A stretch of DNA of 64,000 bases. It comes from Nannocystis pusilla. GTDB lineage: Bacteria; Myxococcota_A; Polyangia; Nannocystales; Nannocystaceae. This document shows, piece by piece, positions 1 through 9,954 of this stretch (positions are counted from its first letter, which is position 1; every line of letters begins with the position of its first letter). Made by a program: the position numbers and the translations under genes. The stretch covers positions 1,613,204 through 1,677,203 of the forward strand of contig NZ_JAPNKE010000002.1 in the NCBI RefSeq assembly GCF_026626665.1. Reading direction: 5' to 3'. The notes beneath the pieces were generated by a model. It searched no databases. It was not told the DNA's origin and saw nothing but the letters and a program-made list of their open reading frames with translations.

Positions 1-169
1 CCTGGTCGAGGCGGCGGTAGGCGGTGAGGAACACGTCCTGGACCGCGTCCTCGACCAGCGGCGGCGGGACGCCGAGGCGGCGCGCGACGGTCCAGACGAA
101 CGTGAATTCGCTGCGGTAGAGCTCACGAAAGGCGCGTTTGCGCGCGTCGTCCTCGGGTTCGGAGTGCAT
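1..169 (-). CDS. ECF-type RNA polymerase sigma factor, N-terminal part (runs off the window)
   Basis: Only the first 56 residues are inside the window. The protein starts MHSEPEDDARKRAF and continues with sigma region 2 features: an FRELYRSEFTFVWTVARRLG helix, then VEDAVQDVFLTAYRRLDQ, the usual aspartate/aromatic core of region 2.2 that contacts the polymerase clamp. The ATG at 169 lies 45 bases after the stop of the upstream secreted-protein gene, so the two are probably co-transcribed. Sigma region 4 must lie beyond base 1. The class is clear; the regulon and any anti-sigma partner cannot be seen. Confidence 0.85.
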   Translation of the reverse strand, partial: MHSEPEDDARKRAFRELYRSEFTFVWTVARRLGVPPPLVEDAVQDVFLTAYRRLDQ

Positions 170-214
170 GGCGGTCGCCGGCCTCGATGTTGTCTCCGGA
201 TGCCCTCGATAGTC

Positions 215-1362
215 TCACCGCGGCTCGCCGAGGCGCACCTCGACGCCGAGGGCGAGCCGGGCCGAGGCGACGCCGGGGTCGAAGAGGACGACGTCGGTCC
301 CGGCTCGGCGGACGACGAAGGTCCCGCGCTGGAGCGCCGCGAGGCCCTGCAGCATGGCGAACAGGGCGACCCGCGGGTGCACGCGCACGGCCGCGCCGAC
401 GCCCACGGTGCCGGCGAGCCAGCGCCCGATCGCGGTCTTGTGCCCGACGGGCCGTCGGCGGCCAGCGGAATGCCGCCGGCCTCGAGCCCGAGACACAGCG
501 GGAGCTCGAAGACGCGCCGGTCACCCAGGCGGACGCAGCCGAGCGCGGCGCCGGCGAGGAACGAGGCGCGGACGTCGGTCCCCGAGCGGTCGGCGGTCCT
601 CGGGGCCAGGTAGGTGGCGTGCAGCTCGAGGCGGAATCTCGGCCAGAGGAGGCCGCCGGCGAGCCCGACGCCGCCGGTCGGGCCGGGCAAGGCGCCGAGC
701 TCCCCGAGCCCGTGGAGGCGGAGGAAGCCGCCGGGACGGCGCCGCGGGGCCGGCGGCGCGAGCTCGGGTGCGAGGGGCTCGGGAGGCGCGGGGGTGGCGG
801 TGCTTCGTGGAGCGCTGGCGACGGGCGCGGGGGGGCCGGTGCTTTGTGGAGGGCCAGCGAGGGGCGCGAGGGTGCTGGTGCTTTGTGGAGGGCCGGCGAC
901 GGGCGGCGTGGGCTCCAGCGAAGCTCCAGGCGCCGGCGCGGGTTCGACCGGGGCGGTGGGCTCCGGCACGGTCGCGTCCGGGGTCGGCCCCGGGGACGGT
1001 GACTCGGGTGAGCCCGGGGCGGGCCGGCGGTCGGCGTCGAGGGCGAGGGTGATGACCAGGACGGCCGCGTCGACCAGCGCCTCGCAGCTGTGCGCGAAGA
1101 GGGTCCGGCGGTCGCGCCGTCCGCGGACTTCGAGGTCGAGGTCGAGCCGGTAGCGGCGCGGTCCGACGACGGTCGCGCGCCCGACGACGCGCGCCTGTCC
1201 GGGCTCGAGCGCGCGGCCTCGACGGGCGACGACCTCGGCGAGCAGGGCATCTCGCCCGGGACAGCCTGGCGGAGCGCTCCAGAGCACGTCGTCGGCGGGC
1301 GGCCCGGGGACCTGCGCGAGCGCGCCGAGGAGGAGCAGCACGCTCGGCCCGCTCACGCTCAC
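215..1362 (-). CDS. Secreted protein of unknown function, interrupted by one frameshift
   Basis: A GTG start at 1362 follows a GGGAGCGG ribosome binding site. The product has a short hydrophobic leader, an N-terminal domain of about 100 residues with a PGCPGRDALLAEV segment, a Pro/Ser/Thr-rich linker of about 90 residues with repeated AGPPQST motifs, and a C-terminal domain of alternating hydrophobic strands that may be a beta-barrel. The frame breaks at bases 443-445, where one missing base in a GGG run (coding strand) separates DGPSG from HKTAIGRWLAG; the second frame then ends at 215. It lies just upstream of the sigma factor gene. I do not recognise the family. A role in an envelope-sensing circuit with the sigma factor is only inferred from position. 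Confidence 0.6.
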
Positions 1363-1807
1363 TCCGCTCCCGCCGCGACTGCGTCCACGCCCCGAGCGCC
1401 CGAGTTCGCGGGCGTACGCGTCAGAGCGTGGTGGTGCATGGCGAGGCCCTCGCTACCATGTCCGCCGGCGATTGTGCGCCCGGCGAGCGCGCGGCCGGAC
1501 GCGGATTCTCTCGCGCCGACCGCCTTGCTCCCGGTAGGCGAGGTGTATGCACTCGGCGGCCGCGGTGAGGCGCGCCGGCGACTGCAGCGAGATGCGCTCG
1601 CGGGCGAGAGGTCGGCGCTGAATGAGAGCGCGGTCTTGCCGTGTTCCCCGGTCGCGCCGGAAGCGTGCGGTCGCATGCTGCGTCATGCTGTCTCTCGGGA
1701 CATGTCATCGGAGAGCGCGGCGCCCATGCCCCCGAATGAGGCATGTCGGGGGCGCGACGCAGGGACGTATCGACATTGCCAGAGCGGCGGCGTATGGTCC
1801 GGGGACC
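1363..1807. other. Gene-poor stretch between divergent genes
   Basis: About 445 bases separate the GTG of the minus-strand secreted protein from the next plus-strand start. Open frames here show no recognisable protein features. The only structure seen is a degenerate CATG repeat near 1687-1749. Confidence 0.5.
1687..1749. repeat. CATG-spaced palindromic repeat, degenerate
   Basis: The N10 block TCTCTCGGGA at 1691-1700 is followed by CATG at 1701. A second pair of CATGs at 1725 and 1742 is separated by 13 rather than 10 bases. This is a decayed member of the window-wide family and lies upstream of both flanking genes, so it is not an obvious terminator. Confidence 0.45.
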
Positions 1808-2005
1808 ATGGCTCGTCCCGGGCTCGCTCTCGGTGATCCTGCCGCAGCGCACGCCTCGCCGCGGCGTCGAGCGGTGCATCCGTTCGCCGTGGCGGTGTGG
1901 CTGAGCGTGAGCGTCGCGGCGCTGGTGAGCCTGGCCCGTGGCGGCTACCCGATCGGGCCCACGGCCCCCGCGCCGACGCCCGCCGAGGAGTGGAGCAAGC
2001 TGTGA
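1808..2005 (+). CDS. Small single-pass membrane protein of 65 residues
   Basis: The frame encodes an Ala/Arg-rich N-terminus, one hydrophobic segment (FAVAVWLSVSVAALVSLA, residues about 23-40) and a short Pro-rich tail ending EEWSKL. Positive charges (RRRAVH) just before the membrane span would keep the N-terminus in the cytoplasm. No family is recognised. It converges on the subtilisin-like gene, with a CATG repeat between them. Codon-position GC fits a real gene, but the small size keeps confidence moderate. Confidence 0.5.
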   Translation: MARPGLALGDPAAAHASPRRRAVHPFAVAVWLSVSVAALVSLARGGYPIGPTAPAPTPAEEWSKL

Positions 2006-2113
2006 GAGCGGCCCGGCCCGTGCCGGTGAGCCACGGTGTCGAGGACGGGGAACGGGCGTGAGCTGTTCTTGAAGACGGATGACACCGCCTGCCGCTTGGG
2101 CGCAGTCTCGTGA

Positions 2114-2155
2114 TATGGCTTCAAGGACATGTCGATATAGACATGTCTTTGGCGA
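2114..2155. repeat. CATG-N10 hairpin repeat between convergent genes
   Basis: Nodes at 2114 (TATG), 2128 and 2142 (CATG) are exactly 14 bases apart with N10 blocks GCTTCAAGGA and TCGATATAGA. It lies between the ends of the small membrane protein gene and the protease gene, where a bidirectional terminator would be expected. Confidence 0.7.
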
Positions 2156-2159
2156 CTGG

Positions 2160-3752
2160 TCACGGCGGGAGCTGGCTGCAGAGGAAGGCGTCTTCGGCGA
2201 TCATCGTGCGACCGAGGGCGTCGGTGAGGGTCGCGCGCACCCGCGCCTGGGTGTTCACGGTGCAGGTGCCGTGGGTGGTCGCGGGGTTGTTGGCGTGGGC
2301 CGGGTTGACCGCGGCGTTCAGTACGCCCTGCCAGGTGGCGGTCCACGGCCCGAGGCCGGTCGGCGAGGAGGTGCAGGTGTAGCCGCCGCCGCCGGTCGAC
2401 TCGCACGTGATCGACAGGGTGAAGGTCGAGGCCTGCACGGCGCCGAAGGCATTGACCATACCGGCGCCGCAGTTGGTGCACGGGATGGGCTTGGCGGTCT
2501 TCACGAGGATCTGCTTGATCTGCGACGCCGTCAGCGCGGAGTTGCGGGCGCGCATCAGGCCGACCACGCCGCTCACGTGCGGCGCCGCCATCGAGGTGCC
2601 GGCCCAGTGGCGGTGGCACTGCGGGCCGGTCTGCTCGTAGGGGATCCAGGTCGACACGACGCCGTGGGTGCCGGTCTGGGTCGGATCGCTCGGGCAGCCG
2701 ATGAGGGCGCCGTTGCCGGCCTGGCCGTTCACCGCCGAGCCGCCGGGTGCGGCGAGCGTGATGCCGGGGTACTTGGCGAGGGGGTTGGACTGCAGGGCGT
2801 AGGGCTCGGCGTTGCCGAACTCGTCGACGGCGGTGACCACGATCAGGTCGGGGTTCTGAGCGTGACACCTCGGCCACAGATAGTTGGAGGCGTTGAAGTC
2901 GGGGCTCGGCGGCCAGGTGGTCCCGGAGTCGCCGTTGCCCGCGGCGACCACCACCACGGTGCCGGCCTCCGAGGCCTTGTCGATGGCGTCCTTGAGGTCG
3001 GCCGGGCACGGCTGTGCGAGGTTGCCGATGCTGATGTTGATGACATCGGCGCGCGAGCTGGCCTGCACCGTCTCTCCCCGGCCGTTGTCGGTCGGCAGGC
3101 CGGCGGCGTAGCGGATCGCGCGCGCGAGCAGGGTGGTGGTCGGCTCGTTCATGCCGGGGTCGCCGACCTGGGCGCCGCCGCCGGACTGCGCGACGCGGAG
3201 CGGACGGAGCTTGCAATTCCAGCAGATGCCCGCGCCGCCGCTGCCGTTGTTCGCGGCCGCAGCAAGGGTGCCCGCGACGTGGATGCCATGGTGGAAGGTC
3301 CCCGGGTCGGTCGGGTCGGCGTCGCCGACGAAGAAGTCGTAGCCGCTCGACCAGGTGAGCTCGGAGTGAGGGAGCGTGCCGCTGTCGGCGATGGCGATGG
3401 TGACCGCGGGCGAGCCGGTGGTCAGCCACCAGGCCTCGGGCAAGGAGATGGCGCCGTAGTGCCACTTCTGTCCCGAGTGGTAGAGCGGATCGTTGGGCTC
3501 GAGGGTCAGCGAGCGGGGCTCGATTTCGTCGTCGGACGGATCTGCGAGCTCGTCGACGTCGGCCTCGGGCTCGACGTCGCAGGCGGCGCCGCCGGCGAGC
3601 AGGAGCGGGAGCAGGAACGACCGCGCGCGCAGGGGCGAAGCGAAGGACGCGTGGGGTCTCGCGGCGGAGAGCCGGATGTCGGGAAGGTCAGGAGTGCCGG
3701 GCGCGTAAGCGAAACCGAGCAGGGCGCGAAGCGAAGGCGGGCGAAGGGGCAT
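2160..3752 (-). CDS. Subtilisin-like (S8) serine protease lipoprotein
   Basis: A predicted secreted, lipid-anchored peptidase of about 530 residues. A hydrophobic stretch ends in LLLAGGAAC, a lipobox with Cys at about residue 58, so the true start may lie downstream of the ATG at 3752. The S8 triad is visible: Asp in IADSGT (about 123), His in HHGIHVAGT (about 155) and Ser in AGTSMAAPHVSG. Ile replaces the usual Thr in HGTHVAGT. The acidic segment after the lipobox could be a short pro-region. The last 90 residues form a Cys-containing extension rather than a known PPC domain. Cleavage specificity cannot be judged. CATG repeats flank both ends of the gene. Confidence 0.9.
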   Translation of the reverse strand: MPLRPPSLRALLGFAYAPGTPDLPDIRLSAARPHASFASPLRARSFLLPLLLAGGAACDVEPEADVDELADPSDDEIEPRSLTLEPNDPLYHSGQKWHYGAISLPEAWWLTTGSPAVTIAIADSGTLPHSELTWSSGYDFFVGDADPTDPGTFHHGIHVAGTLAAAANNGSGGAGICWNCKLRPLRVAQSGGGAQVGDPGMNEPTTTLLARAIRYAAGLPTDNGRGETVQASSRADVINISIGNLAQPCPADLKDAIDKASEAGTVVVVAAGNGDSGTTWPPSPDFNASNYLWPRCHAQNPDLIVVTAVDEFGNAEPYALQSNPLAKYPGITLAAPGGSAVNGQAGNGALIGCPSDPTQTGTHGVVSTWIPYEQTGPQCHRHWAGTSMAAPHVSGVVGLMRARNSALTASQIKQILVKTAKPIPCTNCGAGMVNAFGAVQASTFTLSITCESTGGGGYTCTSSPTGLGPWTATWQGVLNAAVNPAHANNPATTHGTCTVNTQARVRATLTDALGRTMIAEDAFLCSQLPP

Positions 3753-3931
3753 GTCCGGGAGTTGCCCGGAGCGGCGCAAGGCTGACAGACGTCGATCGAA
3801 AGCGCGGAGGCGTCGCGTTGCGGGGCCACCCTGCGGGACTCGCCGGGTTCGTTCCTCCTGGGGCTGCTCGGGTAATGCTCGCCCTGAAGGACACGTGCCA
3901 GGGCGAAGCGGGGTTCGGGGCCGAGGCGCGC

Positions 3932-3977
3932 GATGTCCTGTCAGACATGTTTCATGGAGCATGTCCCGTGGGACATT
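3932..3977. repeat. CATG-N10 hairpin repeat, four nodes
   Basis: Nodes at 3932 (GATG), 3946, 3960 (CATG) and 3974 (CATT) keep a strict 14-bp step. The last period, ATGTCCC-GT-GGGACAT, is a perfect short hairpin. It abuts the stop codon of the permease gene (3977), consistent with a 3' end element. Confidence 0.75.
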
Positions 3978-4468
3978 CACAGGCGCGTCAGGCGGACGAT
4001 GAGCTGGGCGGTGGCGCCGGCGGCGAACGGGAGGAGGCAGGAGGCGGCGATCCGCAGGAGCGCGAGGCGGCCGCCGTAGATGCCGAGCTCCATGGGCAGG
4101 CGCAGGAGCGGGAGGAGGGCCATGCTGGTGAGGTAGGTGACGAGGACGCCGACGCCGGCGCCGGCCTTGAGGAGGCCGGCCGCGAGGGGCATGCCGAGCA
4201 GGCCGCCGCCGGGGGTGAGGGCGCCGGCCACCCACGCGAGGAGGTGGCCGCGGACGCCGGCGCCGTCGGAGAGCCAGCGCTCGACGAAGCCGGTCGGGAG
4301 GAGGGCCTCGGCCATGCCGGCGAGCAGGAAGGCGACGGCGAGGATCGGCATCATCGCCAGGAAGGTCCGGCCGGACCGCTGGAGGCCGTCGACGAACACG
4401 CCCTGGACGGCCGCGAGGGCGCCGAGGACGACGAGGGCGGCGCCGAGCAGGAGGAGGGCGAGCTTCAC
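3977..4468 (-). CDS. Small ArsP/SO0444-like permease
   Basis: A 163-residue membrane protein with about four or five hydrophobic segments. The central ALTPGGGLLGMPLAAGLLKAG stretch followed by VLVTYLTSMALLPLL resembles the PGGG half-motif of the ArsP_1 predicted permeases, which are normally about twice this long, so it may act as a dimer. The GTG start at 4468 overlaps the TGA of the upstream phosphotransferase-like gene by four bases (GTGA), implying translational coupling. Its place at the end of a tetR operon suggests efflux or export; the substrate is unknown. Confidence 0.65.
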   Translation of the reverse strand: MKLALLLLGAALVVLGALAAVQGVFVDGLQRSGRTFLAMMPILAVAFLLAGMAEALLPTGFVERWLSDGAGVRGHLLAWVAGALTPGGGLLGMPLAAGLLKAGAGVGVLVTYLTSMALLPLLRLPMELGIYGGRLALLRIAASCLLPFAAGATAQLIVRLTRL

Positions 4469-7131
4469 GGGGCGGCCTCCGCGAGGACCTCGACGATGCC
4501 GCGGCTGCCGTCGACGCGCAGGCGCTGGCCCGACTTGAGCCGCTTGGTGCCGTCGCCGACGCCGACGACCGCGGGGATGCCGTACTCGCGGGCGATGACG
4601 GAGCCGTGGGTCATCATGCCACCGACGTCGCACACGAGGCCGGCGGCGTGGACGAACAGCGGGGTCCAGCCGGGATCGGTGTACGGGGCGACGAGGATCT
4701 CGCCGGCGCGCAGGACCTGGGCGGCGGGATCGAGGACGACGTGGGCGATGCCCTCGACGACGCCGGCGCTGGCGCCGAGGCCGGCGATGGCACCTTCGGG
4801 CAGGTCCTTCGGGACAGGTCGCGCGGGGACCTCGCCCTCGCTGGTGACGACCAGCGGGGGGCTCAGGTGGCGGCTATGATCATAGTCGGCGCGGCGTGCG
4901 AGGATCCGCGGGCGCGGATCGAAGGCGCCCGGGTCGGCGGCGAGCTCGAGCAATTCGTCGTAGGTCAGGAACCACACGTCGCCGCGCGCATCCAGGCGAC
5001 CGGCGTGCACGAGCGCGTCGGCGGCGGCGAGGACGTTGCTGCGCACGAGCTCGAAGCACTGGATGAAGAGGAACTTGGGGTGCTCGCGGACGCCGAGGCA
5101 GTGGCGCACGCACTGGACCTGACGGCGGACGATCCAGCGCGCGAGGGCGGGCGCGGCGGCGACGAGGCGCGAAGCGGCGGCCTCGGCCTCGGCCTGCAGG
5201 TTGGCGAAGTGCCTGCGGTGCTGGCCGGGGGCGTCGCCGTGGGCCGCCATGCCGCGGATGCTGGTGAGCAGCAGGCCGGGGTCGTCGGCCCAGCGCGGGC
5301 GGCCGATGTCGATCTCGGCCTGGCCGCGCATGCCGAAGCGGGCGAGGAAGGCGGCGAGGGCGTCGACGAAGGCGGGGCCGCCGGGGAGCTCGCGCAGGCT
5401 TTGGAGCTCGCCGGGGCGGACGTGCTCGAGGGCGGCGCGCAGCTCGGGGTAAGGCCGCGCGAGGTCGGCGAGGTCGCCGACGCGCAGGTCCATCTCGGTG
5501 GTGACGTTGCCGACGAGGCCGCGCTGGAGGGCCTCGACGTCGGCGGCGTGCGGGGTGTCGGCGAAGCGACGGCGCAGGCGGCCGAGGCTCAGCATGCCGG
5601 ACACGAGGCGCGGGGCGATCTTCGGCATGACCTGGAAGACGCCGGTGAGCTGGTGCCGGGCGGCGCGCAGGCGGGCGACGCCGGAGTGTTGTGATTCGAC
5701 GGCGGCGCGGAATTCGGCGACGCGCTCGGCGACCATGCGGTCGGCCCAGGCGGTCTGGGTGTCGAGGCGGGCGCCGAGGAGCAGCCAGGCGAGCTCGAAC
5801 GGGACGCTCCACATCATCCCGAGGGCCAGGCGCAGGGCCGCGGGGCGGGGCTTGGCGGCGGCCTGGATCGCGGGGCGGTCCACCAGAGTCGCCAGGCGTG
5901 CCGCCACGTCGGGGTAGACCGCGCGCAAGATCCGGAACATCAGCCGGCGCGTCGGCGCGAGGCGAAGCACCGGCGTGATGTCGAGGTAGAGCCGGCTGCC
6001 GGCGTCGACCATCGTCGTCGTGCCGCGTGGGATCTCCTCGAGGCGGGTCTTGCCGAACGGGAACACCGCGCGCCACAGGTCGCGGCCCATCGGCGTGATC
6101 GGGTCGATCATGTTCTGGGCGTGGCCGAAGCTGAGGTAGAGGTGGACGCTGCCGTCGTCGGGGCCGGGCGCGGGCAATGGATAGAGCGAGGTGATCGGGC
6201 GCGCCTGCACGAGCCACAACTGCTGGCCCGCGAGGCACCACTCGAGGTCCTGGGGGACGCCGCCGTAGTGGGCCTCGACGCGGGCGCCGAGGTCGGCCAG
6301 GGCGGCGACGGCGGCGTCGTCGAGGACGCGGGCGCGCCGCCTGTCCTCGGGGACATCTTCGGTGACGGTGCCGCCGCCGGGCACCGGGCGGATGGCGACC
6401 TGTTTGTCGCCGACGCGCAGCTCCTTGAGCGCGCCGGTGCGGCGATCGACGCGGTAGAGGTCGGCGGTGACGAGGCCGCTGACGAGCGCCTCGCCGAGGC
6501 CGTAGCCGGCGTCGATGGTGAGGGTGCCGCGGTGGCCGGTCACCGGGTCGGCGGTGAAGAGGATCCCGCTGGCCTCGGGTACCACCATGCGCTGGACGAC
6601 CACGGCGAGGGCGACGTGGCGGTGGCCGAAGCCGTTGCGGGCGCGGTAGAGGATCGCGCGGTCGGTGAACAGGCTGGCGAAGCAGCGGCGGACCGCGGCC
6701 AGCAATTCGTCGTCGCCGCGGATATTGAGATAGGTGTCCTGCTGGCCGGCGAACGAGGCGCCGGGGAGGTCCTCGGCGGTGGCGGAGGAGCGCACGGCGT
6801 AGGCGTGCTCGCGGCCGAGCTCGTGGTGCGCGGCGGTGACTTCGGCGATGAGCCCCGGCGGCGGCGGGACGGCGAGCAGGGCGTCGCGCACCGCGGCCCC
6901 GAGCTCGCGCGCGCCGGCGACGTCGTCGGGGTCGAGGGCGTCGAGCTTGTCGAGCCAGGCCGAGAAGGTGGGACAGCCGGCGACGAAATGGCGATAGGCG
7001 GCCGTGGTGACGCAAAAGCCGGGTGGGACGGGGAAGCCGGCGCGGGTCAAGGCGCCGAGGTTCTGTCCCTTGCCGCCGACGCGCGCGAGGTCGTCGGGGG
7101 CGATTGCGGAGAATGGCACGATCATGGTCAC
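4465..7131 (-). CDS. PEP-synthase-like / rifampicin phosphotransferase-like enzyme
   Basis: About 888 residues in three parts. An ATP-grasp PPDK-type domain opens with GGKGQNLGALTRAGFPVPPGF, then VRSSATAEDLPGASFAGQQ and GILFTADPVTG. The middle region begins SFGHAQNMIDPITPMG, which resembles the entrance to the rifamycin-binding domain of Rph enzymes. The C-terminal swivel domain carries the phosphorylatable His in GGMMTHGSVIAREYGIP. Rph enzymes move the ATP beta-phosphate to rifamycins; PEP synthases share the ends but not the middle. GTG at 7131 gives GTGA overlap with the tetR stop and a nearby AGGTG; ATG at 7125 is the alternative. The tetR-enzyme-permease layout supports a drug-response operon, but the substrate is inferred. 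Confidence 0.75.
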   Translation of the reverse strand: MTMIVPFSAIAPDDLARVGGKGQNLGALTRAGFPVPPGFCVTTAAYRHFVAGCPTFSAWLDKLDALDPDDVAGARELGAAVRDALLAVPPPPGLIAEVTAAHHELGREHAYAVRSSATAEDLPGASFAGQQDTYLNIRGDDELLAAVRRCFASLFTDRAILYRARNGFGHRHVALAVVVQRMVVPEASGILFTADPVTGHRGTLTIDAGYGLGEALVSGLVTADLYRVDRRTGALKELRVGDKQVAIRPVPGGGTVTEDVPEDRRRARVLDDAAVAALADLGARVEAHYGGVPQDLEWCLAGQQLWLVQARPITSLYPLPAPGPDDGSVHLYLSFGHAQNMIDPITPMGRDLWRAVFPFGKTRLEEIPRGTTTMVDAGSRLYLDITPVLRLAPTRRLMFRILRAVYPDVAARLATLVDRPAIQAAAKPRPAALRLALGMMWSVPFELAWLLLGARLDTQTAWADRMVAERVAEFRAAVESQHSGVARLRAARHQLTGVFQVMPKIAPRLVSGMLSLGRLRRRFADTPHAADVEALQRGLVGNVTTEMDLRVGDLADLARPYPELRAALEHVRPGELQSLRELPGGPAFVDALAAFLARFGMRGQAEIDIGRPRWADDPGLLLTSIRGMAAHGDAPGQHRRHFANLQAEAEAAASRLVAAAPALARWIVRRQVQCVRHCLGVREHPKFLFIQCFELVRSNVLAAADALVHAGRLDARGDVWFLTYDELLELAADPGAFDPRPRILARRADYDHSRHLSPPLVVTSEGEVPARPVPKDLPEGAIAGLGASAGVVEGIAHVVLDPAAQVLRAGEILVAPYTDPGWTPLFVHAAGLVCDVGGMMTHGSVIAREYGIPAVVGVGDGTKRLKSGQRLRVDGSRGIVEVLAEAAP

Positions 7132-7925
7132 GGAGCACCTCGTTTCACGCCGCGGAGGAAGAAGCGGACGATTGTCTTGGCGTCGCGCTCGGGGTCGGGG
7201 TCGGCGGGCAATCCCCACAGGCCGCCGAGCACGCCGAAGCTGAGCAGCATGCCCTGGAAGGCGCGCGCGAGCCGGTAGGGGTCGTCGTCGACGAGCTCGC
7301 CGGATTCGACGTAGCGGCGCATCACCGCGGCGAGGCCGTGGATCGATCGGTCGGCGGCGTCGGACAGCTCGCCGAGGACGCTGCTGCCGCGCAGGCGCTC
7401 GACGAGGATGATGCGCATGAGGTCGGCGTCGTCGCGCATCTGCGTGAGCGCGGCGACGGCGAGCCGCTCGAGATCGAGGGCGAGGTCGCCGGAGGGCTCG
7501 CGCGCGGTGCCCCAGACGGCCTTACGAATGTTCATACTCTGGGCGAAGGCGCGGAGGAGGCCCTTCTTGTCGCCGAATTGGCGGTAGACGGTGGCCGTGC
7601 CGACGCCGGCGGCCTCGGCGATGGCCTCGACGGTGGCGCCCTCGAGGCCCTGGCGCGAGAAGACGTCGCGCGCGGCGGCGAGCACTTTCTCGCGCGCGTC
7701 TCCGCGCATGGGGGCGTCGACCCCCGCCGCCGCGAGCTGCTGGACGAGGGCCTCGCGGCTGCCGACGAGGCGGTAGGCCGAACTGCGGGAGATGCCCGCA
7801 GCCTCGGCCAGACGGTCCATGGTGAGCGCTTCAGGCCCAGCCTCGTCGAGCAGCCGCCGCGCGACTTCGAGCAGCTCGGGGAGGGTGACCGGTCCTTGGG
7901 ATGGCACGAGAGATATGTGAATCAA
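7128..7925 (-). CDS. TetR-family regulator with two tandem HTH domains
   Basis: This 265-residue protein carries two TetR-type helix-turn-helix units in series. The first is at about residues 14-60 (LTMDRLAEAAGISRSSAYRL) and the second at about 74-122 (ATVEAIAEAAGVGTATVYRQFG). One ligand-binding helical domain of normal size follows. Standard TetR repressors have a single HTH and about 200 residues. The start is TTG at 7925. The stop overlaps the next gene (GTGA), so the regulator probably controls its own operon with the phosphotransferase-like enzyme and permease. Both HTH units keep the pattern T...IA..AG.....Y, so neither looks decayed. Confidence 0.85.
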   Translation of the reverse strand: MIHISLVPSQGPVTLPELLEVARRLLDEAGPEALTMDRLAEAAGISRSSAYRLVGSREALVQQLAAAGVDAPMRGDAREKVLAAARDVFSRQGLEGATVEAIAEAAGVGTATVYRQFGDKKGLLRAFAQSMNIRKAVWGTAREPSGDLALDLERLAVAALTQMRDDADLMRIILVERLRGSSVLGELSDAADRSIHGLAAVMRRYVESGELVDDDPYRLARAFQGMLLSFGVLGGLWGLPADPDPERDAKTIVRFFLRGVKRGAP

Positions 7926-8013
7926 TCGTTCCGTCCCGTCAAGGGCGCGTCACGGGAGGGCGACGAATTTTGTTCGCGCAGGGCGGAAGCGCGCGCGACG
8001 AATGTGCCAGCGA

Positions 8014-8045
8014 GATGTCCCAGGGGACAGGTGATTGCGCGATGG
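8014..8045. repeat. CATG-family repeat, degenerate
   Basis: GATG at 8014, N10 TCCCAGGGGA and CAGG at 8028 match the repeat family. It lies about 90 bases upstream of the tetR start and 3' of the GTPase gene. Confidence 0.5.
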
Positions 8046-8075
8046 CAGGGATTCGAGGGAGCCGCGGGTGGGGTC

Positions 8076-8131
8076 GCGAAATCACGTGTCTCCGAGGACG
8101 AGAGGTCCGCGGAGACACGTGATGATTTCGC
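8076..8131. terminator. Long hairpin downstream of the COG0523 GTPase gene
   Basis: ATCACGTGTCTCCG (8081-8094) and its exact complement at 8110-8123 enclose a 15-base loop that itself contains GGAC-GAGAG-GTCC. Outer bases GCGAAA and TTTCGC extend the stem after a two-base bulge. There is no T tract, as often in very GC-rich genomes. Its position, about 40 bases past the stop at 8171, suits a terminator. Confidence 0.65.
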
Positions 8132-8170
8132 CTGCGGTGATTCGGGGATGCCGCGATCGCGGCATCGGCG

Positions 8171-9391
<1,221 letters not shown>

Positions 9392-9419
9392 GGCCGAGAC
9401 TGTTTTACAGATGCAAGTT

Positions 9420-9435
9420 GATTGCAAGAGCAATC
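9420..9435. promoter_or_regulatory. Dyad upstream of the COG0523 GTPase gene (possible metal-repressor operator)
   Basis: GATTGC-AAGA-GCAATC is a perfect inverted repeat beginning 29 bases before the ATG at 9391. A second TGCAAGTTGATTGCA-like element overlaps it. Zur-controlled COG0523 genes commonly have such dyads, but the repressor identity is inferred from the gene family only. Confidence 0.5.
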
Positions 9436-9597
9436 GTTAGGCGATAACTGGGGCGGGCCACGATCGCGCGCGGGCCGCGTCGCTCGGGGCTTCGCGGTCG
9501 CGTGTGCTCGCGGGCGCGCTCCCGCGGGGCGCAGTCCGGGGCGCTGCGGGGAGGTTTCGGGGCCCGCGCACCGCCGCGGCGTGGCATGCTCGCCGGC

Positions 9598-9954
9598 ATG
9601 GCTCGCAACAATCCCGTGCTCGCGTTCTCCATCGTCGGCGCGGCGTTCCTGGCGGTCGGCGTGGGCTGGTGCGTGGTCGACCAGCTCGATCGGCAGGAGG
9701 TCGCGCTCCTGCAGCAGGAGGGGGCGATCGGCACGGCGCGCGTGATCTCGTACGAGGAGACGGGCTCGGCGCAGAACGGGAAGCCGCGGCTTCGGTTCCG
9801 CTTCGAGATCCAGCCCGAGGACGGGGGCGCGCCGGTCCAGGTCGAGAAGACGCTGGTGGTGACCGCCATGGAAGCGCCGCGGCTGCAGGTCGGCTCGCTC
9901 CGCAAGGTGCGCTACCTGCCACGCGACCCGGAGGTGTTCCGTTTGCTGGACTGA
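9598..9954 (+). CDS. DUF3592-like membrane-anchored protein
   Basis: A 118-residue protein with one N-terminal membrane segment (VLAFSIVGAAFLAVGVGW) and a predicted outer beta domain beginning GTARVISYEE, with a later KVRYLPRDPEV motif. This order (TM, then G.A.V.......G......V.Y.P.DP) is typical of DUF3592 proteins, whose role is unknown. An ATG at 9586 gives a four-residue longer form. It is transcribed away from the GTPase gene and converges on the dipeptidase-like gene. Confidence 0.65.
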   Translation: MARNNPVLAFSIVGAAFLAVGVGWCVVDQLDRQEVALLQQEGAIGTARVISYEETGSAQNGKPRLRFRFEIQPEDGGAPVQVEKTLVVTAMEAPRLQVGSLRKVRYLPRDPEVFRLLD

